DNA from: Deltaproteobacteria bacterium
GTDB taxonomy: Bacteria; Desulfobacterota; Binatia; UBA9968; JAJDTQ01
Reading direction: 5' to 3'
NCBI GenBank assembly: GCA_028818755.1
Contig: JAPPNF010000071.1
Span: 1-37,830, forward strand
Length of the DNA: 37,830 nt
The position numbers were made by a program, and so were the translations under genes. Below the pieces are notes generated by a model. The model did no database searches and was not told where the DNA came from. It was given only the letters and a program-made list of their open reading frames with translations. Below are positions 32,453-37,830 of the stretch, in pieces (positions within the stretch are counted from its first letter, which is position 1; the number at the start of each line of letters is the position of its first letter).

Positions 32453-33229
32453 TCAGAAGCGCGCCTTCTGCAGCTCCTCCAGAAAGTTCCCATACTCTTC
32501 CTCGCCGCCGTTCTCCCAGTGCTCGAGCAGCGCCGAGCCCACGATGGCGATCTCGCAACTGCCGTGAAGCTGCCGCACGTCGTCGCCGCCAGCGATGCCG
32601 AAGCCCAGGGCGAGGGGCACGTCGGTTGCGGCGCGGTAGCGGTCGGCGAGGGCGTCGATGCCGGCCTTCAGGTCGGTGCGCTTGCCGGTCACTCCGCGCC
32701 GCGCCACGCCGTAGACGAAACCGCGGCCGTGGCGCCCGATCTCGGCCAGCCGCGCGTCGGTGTTGGTGGGCGTGAACAGCGCCACCGGCGTCAACCCGTG
32801 AGTCTCGCTCAGCGGGAAGAGGTCGTGATACTCCTCGATGGGCAAGTCGGGGACGATGAAGCCCGCCCCCCCGGCCGCTCTCAGCCGCTCGCAGAAGGTG
32901 CGGTGGGTGAGCTGGAACACGGTGTTGTAATAGCCCATCATCACGTGAGGGAACCCGAAGCGCTCGGTGGCCCGCGCCATGAAGTCGAAATACTGGTCGG
33001 TGGAAAGGCCCTTTTTGAGCGCTTCCTGGTTGGCCCGGGCGAACACCGGTCCGTCGGCGATGGGCTCGCTGAAGGGCATCTGCAACTCCACCAGATCCAC
33101 GTCCGCTTGCTCCATCCGCTCCAGCATCCGCCAGTTCACGTCGAGCGACGGATAGCCCACGATGACGTGGGTCATCAGCAGGATCTTACGCGAGCCCAAC
33201 CGGCTTTGTATGTAGGTCCGGAGGCTCAA
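32453..33229 (-). CDS. trpA: Tryptophan synthase alpha subunit
   Basis: This 258-residue TIM-barrel protein has VDLVELQMPFSEPIADGPVF with the catalytic Glu and Asp, FIVPDLPIEEYHDLFP, and GFGIAGGDDVRQL for phosphate binding. It cleaves indole-3-glycerol phosphate to indole and glyceraldehyde-3-phosphate. The start is a TTG at 33229 overlapping the trpB stop (TTGA), giving SLRTYIQSRLGSRKILLMTH. The N-terminus is somewhat divergent: the usual AGDP is VGYPSLD. Expression is coupled to trpB. Confidence 0.93.
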   Translation of the reverse strand: MSLRTYIQSRLGSRKILLMTHVIVGYPSLDVNWRMLERMEQADVDLVELQMPFSEPIADGPVFARANQEALKKGLSTDQYFDFMARATERFGFPHVMMGYYNTVFQLTHRTFCERLRAAGGAGFIVPDLPIEEYHDLFPLSETHGLTPVALFTPTNTDARLAEIGRHGRGFVYGVARRGVTGKRTDLKAGIDALADRYRAATDVPLALGFGIAGGDDVRQLHGSCEIAIVGSALLEHWENGGEEEYGNFLEELQKARF

Positions 33230-34473
33230 CGGCCGGCTTTCCGCTGCAGGAACCGTTGCCAGCCGGGGTCCTTGAGTGCCTCGGCGATGGTGAAGATATC
33301 CTTGTCGCCGCGGCCGGAAAGGGTCACCAGCACGGTCCGGTCCCGGCCCATGGCCGCCGCCTCGCGGATGGCGCCAGCCACGGCGTGGGCGCTTTCCAGG
33401 GCGGCGATGATGCCTTCCCGGCGCAGGAGCGTCTGGAACGCCTCCAGCACTTCGCCGTCGGTGGCTGCCTCGTAGCGGACCCGTCCGCTCTCCCGCAGGC
33501 AAGCGAGGATCGGGCTCACGCCGATGTAGTCCAGCCCCGCGGCCACGGAATGGGTGTGGCGCATCTGGCCTTCCTTGTCCTGAAGGAAGTAGGTCTTGTA
33601 CCCTTGGGCCACCCCGGGACTGCCGTCCGTGCCCGCCAGGCGGGCGGCGTGGCGCCCGGTTTCCAGCCCTTCGCCGCCGGCCTCGATCCCGACGAGCTCC
33701 ACCTCCTCGTCGTCCAGGAAGCCCAGGAATGTGCCGGTAGCGTTGGAGCCGCCGCCGACGCAGCAGTACACCCGGTCCGGCAGGCGCCCGGTGGCGGCCA
33801 GCATCTGCTCGCGGCACTCCTGCCCGATAATCTGCTGGAACCAGGCCACCATCTGCGGGAACGGATGCGGCCCGCAGGCGGTCCCCAGCACGTAGTGGGT
33901 GTCGTCCATGGAGAAGGCCCAGTCCCGCAGGCACTGGTTGATGGCGTCCTTCAGGGTGGCCGAGCCGTCCTCCACCGACACCACCTCGGCGCCGAGCCGC
34001 TCCATCCAGAAGACGTTGGGCCGCTGCCGCTCCACGTCCACCGCGCCCATGTAGATGGTGCACTTGAGCCCCAGCCGCGCCGCCATGGTGGCGGTGGCGA
34101 CGCCGTGCTGCCCGGCGCCGGTTTCGGCGATGACGCGTTTCTTGCCCATGCGCGCCACCAGCAGCCCCTGGCCCATGACGTTGTTGATCTTGTGGGAGCC
34201 GGTCTGGTTGAGGTCCTCCCGCTTCATGTAGATCGCGGGACCGCCCAAGGCCTCGCTCAGGTTCTTGAGAGGGGTGAGGGGCGTCGGGCGGCACGAGTAG
34301 GTCTGCATGACCGTCCGGAATTCCTCCCAGAACGACGGGTCCCTGCGCGCGTCCTCGAAGGCGGCGATCAGCTCGTCAAGGGTCGTGCGCAGGATCTCCG
34401 GCGTGAACGCGCCTCCATAGGCGCCGAAGTAACCGGTGCGCGCTTCCACGTTTTTCAGCAGACTATCCAGCAT
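33226..34473 (-). CDS. trpB: Tryptophan synthase beta subunit
   Basis: This 415-residue PLP enzyme has the Lys in KREDLNQTGSHKINN, AETGAGQHGVATA, CCVGGGSNATGTFLGFL and SGRGDKDIF, all TrpB signatures. It condenses indole with serine. The N-terminal GAYGGAFTPEIL differs from the common FGGRYVPETL type. I chose ATG 34473; an in-frame GTG at 34524 would coincide with the predicted transcription start of the promoter at 34531-34558. No other trp gene is in the window, so trpBA stands alone here. Confidence 0.93.
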   Translation of the reverse strand: MLDSLLKNVEARTGYFGAYGGAFTPEILRTTLDELIAAFEDARRDPSFWEEFRTVMQTYSCRPTPLTPLKNLSEALGGPAIYMKREDLNQTGSHKINNVMGQGLLVARMGKKRVIAETGAGQHGVATATMAARLGLKCTIYMGAVDVERQRPNVFWMERLGAEVVSVEDGSATLKDAINQCLRDWAFSMDDTHYVLGTACGPHPFPQMVAWFQQIIGQECREQMLAATGRLPDRVYCCVGGGSNATGTFLGFLDDEEVELVGIEAGGEGLETGRHAARLAGTDGSPGVAQGYKTYFLQDKEGQMRHTHSVAAGLDYIGVSPILACLRESGRVRYEAATDGEVLEAFQTLLRREGIIAALESAHAVAGAIREAAAMGRDRTVLVTLSGRGDKDIFTIAEALKDPGWQRFLQRKAGR

Positions 34474-34530
34474 GGTCTGAGGACGGACAGCAAAGGAGAG
34501 GTTGTTTCCGGAAGTACCGTTCACGGAACG

Positions 34531-34558
34531 ATTTAAGGAGACTTGCCGAGTAAGTCAA
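34531..34558 (-). promoter_or_regulatory. Promoter of trpBA
   Basis: On the minus strand TTGACT (34558-34553), 16 bp and TTAAAT (34536-34531). The start of transcription would fall near 34524, leaving a leader of about 50 nt before the trpB ATG. Confidence 0.5.
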
Positions 34559-34647
34559 ACAGCGCGCGGGTTCCATCAAGGCCAGTCGGAAATGCTATCA
34601 TGGGAAAAAAGAGTATGCACAAGGGGAGGCGTGTTCTTCCCTCCGTC

Positions 34648-34667
34648 ATTCCCGCGAAAGCGGGAAT
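34648..34667. repeat. REP-like hairpin repeat
   Basis: ATTCCCGCGAAAGCGGGAAT: a perfect 8-bp stem with a GAAA loop, within CGTC...CCA flanks. I recognise this as a repeat type widespread in proteobacterial-like genomes. It lies between trpB and the divergent epimerase gene. Confidence 0.75.
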
Positions 34668-34717
34668 CCATGTCAGCGGCGTGGTGGAGGGTCGCGCGAA
34701 CGAAGGGAGGCCCGCTG

Positions 34718-35614
34718 ATGAAGATACTCGTGACCGGAGCGTCGGGGCTCGTGGGCAGCGCGCTGGTGCCGTTTCTTGCCGGCGCCGGCCATGAGGTGGC
34801 GCGCCTGGGCCGGACCGCGCCCGAGGCCGGCGACATCCGCTGGGACCCGGAGGCCGGGGTGCTGGAGCCGGCCGCGCTGGAGGGGTTCGACGGCGTCGTC
34901 CACCTGGCCGGGGACAACATCGCCACCGGGCGCTGGACCGCGGAGAAGAAGCGCCGCATCAGGGAGAGCCGCGTGAAGGGCACGTCGTTGCTGGCCGCGG
35001 CCCTGGCGGGGCTCGAACTGCCGCCGCGGGTGCTGGTGTCGGCATCGGCCATCGGCTTCTACGGCGACCGCGGCGACGAGGAGCTCATCGAGGGGAGCGC
35101 GGCGGGCTCCGGCTTCCTCTCCGAGGTGTGCCGCGAATGGGAGGCGGCCACCGAAGCGGCGGAAGGAAAGGGTATCCGGGTGGCCCATGCCCGGCTGGGG
35201 GTCGTGCTCAGCAAGGACGGCGGCGCCCTGGCCAAGATGTTGACCCCCTTCAGGCTCGGCGCGGGAGGCGTCATCGGCAATGGCCGTCAGTACATGAGCT
35301 GGATCACCCTGGACGACACCGTGGCGGCCATCGGTCACTTGCTGTCCACCGAATCGGCGGCCGGGCCCATGAACGTGGTGGCGCCGGCGCCCGTGACCAA
35401 CGGCGAGTTCACCAGGACCCTCGGCCGTGTGCTGCGGCGGCCCACCCTGTTCCCGATGCCCGGGTTCGCCGCGCGCCTCGCCTTCGGCGAGATGGCCGAC
35501 GCGTTGCTGCTGGCCAGCACCCGGGTGAAGCCTACCGGTCTGCTGGACTCCGGGTATGCATTCCGCCACGGCTCCCTGGAAGAAGGTTTGCGCCACGTGC
35601 TCGGCGCCCGCTGA
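34718..35614 (+). CDS. TIGR01777-family NAD-dependent epimerase (SDR39U1/YfcH-like)
   Basis: This 298-residue extended SDR has the nucleotide-binding MKILVTGASGLVGSALV, VVHLAGDNI, SASAIGFYGDRGDEEL (active-site Tyr region) and the C-terminal VKPTGLLDSGYAFRHGSLEEGL that marks TIGR01777 proteins. Enzyme activity is unproven for the family. ATG 34718 has GGGAGG 7 nt upstream; the long frame from 34502 covers the REP repeat and was discarded. The stop overlaps the ABC ATPase start (TGATG). Confidence 0.9.
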   Translation: MKILVTGASGLVGSALVPFLAGAGHEVARLGRTAPEAGDIRWDPEAGVLEPAALEGFDGVVHLAGDNIATGRWTAEKKRRIRESRVKGTSLLAAALAGLELPPRVLVSASAIGFYGDRGDEELIEGSAAGSGFLSEVCREWEAATEAAEGKGIRVAHARLGVVLSKDGGALAKMLTPFRLGAGGVIGNGRQYMSWITLDDTVAAIGHLLSTESAAGPMNVVAPAPVTNGEFTRTLGRVLRRPTLFPMPGFAARLAFGEMADALLLASTRVKPTGLLDSGYAFRHGSLEEGLRHVLGAR

Positions 35615-36309
35615 TGGACGCGGCCGCGCTCACCTTCGCCGGCGTCTCGAAGGTCTACGACGGGGCGGGCTCCGCGGAGCGCTACGCGCTGCGCGACGTC
35701 TCCTTCGAGATCGCCTCAGGCCAGACCGTGGCCATCGTCGGCCGCAGCGGCAGCGGCAAGTCCACGCTGCTCCACTTGGCCGCCGGCATCGACGTGCCCA
35801 CCCGCGGATCGGTTGCGGTGCGCGGCACTCCCCTCGAAGACCTCAACGAGACGGCGCGCACCCGGCTCCGCCGCCGCGACATCGGCTTCGTCTTTCAACT
35901 GTTCCACCTGCTGCCCCACCTGACGGTGCGCGACAACGTGGCCCTGCCGGACCTCATCGCGGGAGTGCGGGAACGGGACTACCGCGAGCGGGTGGCGGCG
36001 CTGCTGGAGCGCGTGGACCTGCCCGACCGGGCCGATGACCCGGTGGCCGGGCTGAGCGGCGGGGAGATGCAACGCGTGGCCATCTGCCGGGCGCTGCTGC
36101 GCCGGCCCCGCCTGTTGCTGGCGGACGAGCCCACCGGCAGCCTGGACGACACCAGCGGCGAGGTGGTGATGGACCTCATGCTGAAAATGGTGGCGGAGGA
36201 GGGCGCCACCCTGGTCTACGCCACCCACAGCCGCGAGTTGGCGTCCATGGCGGACCGCACCCTGCGGCTCCACAGCGGCCTTCTGGAGGAGGCCGACGCC
36301 CCCGGGTGA
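35614..36309 (+). CDS. ABC transporter ATP-binding protein, LolD/MacB type
   Basis: This 231-residue protein has Walker A VGRSGSGKST, Q-loop FVFQLFHLLPHLTVRDN, signature LSGGEMQRVAICRALL, Walker B LLLADEPTGSLD and the H-loop ATHSRE, all intact. The ADEPTGSLD and FQxFHLLP forms are typical of the mechanotransmission ABC group (LolD, MacB, FtsE-like). These drive FtsX-like permeases to move lipoproteins or to export compounds. It is coupled to the upstream epimerase by a 1-nt overlap and to the permease by a GTGA overlap. Confidence 0.93.
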   Translation: MDAAALTFAGVSKVYDGAGSAERYALRDVSFEIASGQTVAIVGRSGSGKSTLLHLAAGIDVPTRGSVAVRGTPLEDLNETARTRLRRRDIGFVFQLFHLLPHLTVRDNVALPDLIAGVRERDYRERVAALLERVDLPDRADDPVAGLSGGEMQRVAICRALLRRPRLLLADEPTGSLDDTSGEVVMDLMLKMVAEEGATLVYATHSRELASMADRTLRLHSGLLEEADAPG

Positions 36310-37830
36310 GCGCCGGAACGATGGTACGTTACTTCTACAGGACCGTGTCCGCCCACTGGCGCACCAATCCCGTGCTCTACGCTCTTACCGTCCTCGGCGT
36401 GGCCCTGGGGGTGGCCTCGGTCATCAGCATCCGCATCCTCAACCAGAGCGCCGTGGCTTCATTTGCCGCCGGGGTCCGCACCATCGGCGGCGCCGCGGAC
36501 ATCGTCGTCACCGGCAAGGGCGGCACCCTTCCCGACGCGGCGTACCCGCTTGTCCGGGGCACCCCTGGGGTAACCGCGGCCTGGCCGGTGTTCGAGACCA
36601 CGGTAGCGGTGGAGGGACGGCCCGGCACGTTCGCGCGGCTTCTGGGCGTGGACCTGCTGGCGCCCGCCCCGGACCTTTGGGGGGCGTTTTCGGGATTCGC
36701 GCCGGGCGCGCCGCCCGCGCCGGCCGCCGCCGGCCGCGGCTGGGCGGCGGCCACCCCGGAGTTGGCAAGGGTCATGGGATGGGTGCCGGGCGACCGCTTC
36801 AAGGTCCGTGACGGCGCCGGCTCGCGACAGCTCCGGTTCGGGGCGTTGATCGACTTCGAGCGGTGGGGGGTGTCCGGAGAACGCCAGGCGCTGGTGATGG
36901 ACATCGCGGACGCCCAGTCCCTGTTCGGCGGCGCCGGGACCCTCCACCGCATCGGCGTGACGGCGGCCGAGGGCGCCGATCTTCCGGCGCTGGCGGCCCG
37001 AATCGAGGACAGGCTCGGCGGCCGGGCGGACGCGGTGACTCCGTCGGAGCGCACCGGCCAGGCGCGGGAGCTCCTCGGGGCGTTCCGGTTGAACCTTACG
37101 GCCATGAGCCTGGTGAGCCTCCTGGTGGGGACGTTCCTCGTGTTCAGCAGCATGCGCGCCTGTCTGGTGTGGCAGCGCAGGGAGTTCGGGGTGCTGCGGT
37201 CCCTCGGTTCAACCCCCGGCCAGGTCCTGGCGCTGATCCTGGGAGAGGCCGCGCTGCTCGGGGTCATGGGCGTGGCCATCGGCATTCTTGCGGGCTACTG
37301 GACGGCGGTCTGGAACCTGGAGGCGGTGAGCTCCACCCTGACCAACGTCTACATGCTCCGGGAGATCGAGTCGTTGGAGGTTTCGCGCGGCACACTGGCG
37401 CTGGCCGTGTTCGCGGGCCTGGGGGGCGCCCTGAGCGGCACCTTGCTGCCGGCCCTGGACGTGTGGCGCCGGGACACGCGGACGCTGCTCGATACCTTGC
37501 CGGCGAAGTCGGCAGGGACGGCCGGCACCCGCGTGCTCTTCCGTATCGGCCTCGTGCTCGTCGTCGGGGCGCTGGCGTGGTACTGGCTGATCGGCTGGCG
37601 CTGGCGGCTCACGGGTTTCGTCCTTTCCACCGCCGTGATGCTGTGTCTGCCGCTGTTGACCCCTCGGCTGGTGCAGCATCTTGCCACGTGGGTCCGGGTC
37701 CCGGACTTCGGCTTCCGCTACGGTGTCCGGAGCCTCGGGGCGACCCTGGCCAACACCTCGTTCTCTGTGTCGTCACTGGCCATGGCCGTGTGCCTGCTGG
37801 TGGGCATCACCCTGCTGGTGGAGAGTTTCC
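36306..37830 (+). CDS. FtsX-like ABC permease (runs off right edge)
   Basis: An open frame of at least 508 codons begins at GTG 36306 (GTGA overlap) or ATG 36321 (MVRYFYRTVSAHWRTNP). An N-terminal membrane helix (VLYALTVLGVALGVASVIS) is followed by a large periplasmic MacB-PCD-like domain, for example AADIVVTGKGGTLPD. FtsX helices come next (NLTAMSLVSLLVGTFLVFSS, then REFGVLRSLGSTPGQVLALI) and a further set (LFRIGLVLVVGALAWYWLIG). Length and the second set of helices suggest the long, ten-TM LolC/YbbP-like form. It would pair with the ATPase just upstream. Confidence 0.9.
   Translation, partial: MSAGTMVRYFYRTVSAHWRTNPVLYALTVLGVALGVASVISIRILNQSAVASFAAGVRTIGGAADIVVTGKGGTLPDAAYPLVRGTPGVTAAWPVFETTVAVEGRPGTFARLLGVDLLAPAPDLWGAFSGFAPGAPPAPAAAGRGWAAATPELARVMGWVPGDRFKVRDGAGSRQLRFGALIDFERWGVSGERQALVMDIADAQSLFGGAGTLHRIGVTAAEGADLPALAARIEDRLGGRADAVTPSERTGQARELLGAFRLNLTAMSLVSLLVGTFLVFSSMRACLVWQRREFGVLRSLGSTPGQVLALILGEAALLGVMGVAIGILAGYWTAVWNLEAVSSTLTNVYMLREIESLEVSRGTLALAVFAGLGGALSGTLLPALDVWRRDTRTLLDTLPAKSAGTAGTRVLFRIGLVLVVGALAWYWLIGWRWRLTGFVLSTAVMLCLPLLTPRLVQHLATWVRVPDFGFRYGVRSLGATLANTSFSVSSLAMAVCLLVGITLLVESF

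Noticed and set aside
36377..37285. 302-codon minus-strand frame
   Set aside because: Shadow of the FtsX-like permease, whose plus-strand frame stays open from 36306 to the window end and shows membrane helices.
1..37830. tRNA genes, CRISPR arrays, integrase or att sites
   Set aside because: None found on reading both strands; no regular direct repeats with spacers and no integrase motif.

Overview
The window is high-GC bacterial chromosome. One 60-base line I counted (17761-17820) is 77% G+C, and GTG and TTG starts and 1-11 nt gene overlaps are frequent. The housekeeping genes (argS, surE, trpBA, threonine synthase, PPK2, cyclophilin, LolD/MacB-type ABC transporter) fit an uncultured soil or marine bacterium of deltaproteobacterial, Binatota or Tectomicrobia flavour. 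That placement is a weak inference from gene content. No rRNA, tRNA or CRISPR array was recognised, and there is no gene-free stretch over 300 bases.

1-4780 (minus strand): a respiratory operon read right to left. It holds an SdhA/FrdA-like flavoprotein, an SdhB-like iron-sulfur protein, a heterodisulfide-reductase-B-like CCG protein, a 67-residue unknown, a membrane subunit resembling mycobacterial Sdh1 SdhC, and the start of a second, canonical SdhA that runs off the left edge. The first flavoprotein lacks both the flavin-attachment His and the catalytic Arg of the family. The cluster looks like two complexes in series.

4806-16190: a defence island inserted between metabolic genes. It has a four-gene type I Zorya operon (zorA-zorB-zorC-zorD, minus strand), in which zorC carries a one-base frameshift near 8114. 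Next come a family 5 uracil-DNA glycosylase, an HTH antitoxin, a PIN toxin, and a translationally overlapping 453-residue unknown with a possible PD-(D/E)XK nuclease core in low-GC DNA. Two divergent orphan antitoxin-like regulators close the island.

16288-21909 (plus): a small dimeric alpha/beta-barrel protein, a 963-residue FAD/Fe-S oxidoreductase fusion, a threonine-synthase-like PLP enzyme and a luciferase-like flavin oxidoreductase. 21964-25776: PPK2 (minus), then argS-surE-DUF2007 (plus). A 165-bp MITE-like element at 25773-25937 separates the DUF2007 gene from a convergent operon of an IMPase-family phosphatase, an MJ0936-type phosphoesterase and an MBL-fold lactonase (25934-28022).

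28217-37830: a second IMPase-family phosphatase and a secreted cyclophilin (plus); a hydrolase-panE pair, a quinone-oxidoreductase-like MDR protein and trpB-trpA (minus); then a TIGR01777 epimerase overlapping an ABC exporter ATPase and an FtsX-like permease that runs off the right edge. A 146-bp palindromic repeat (31325-31470), a related single copy that has become coding sequence at the 3' end of the threonine synthase gene, and a REP-like hairpin at 34648 are also present.
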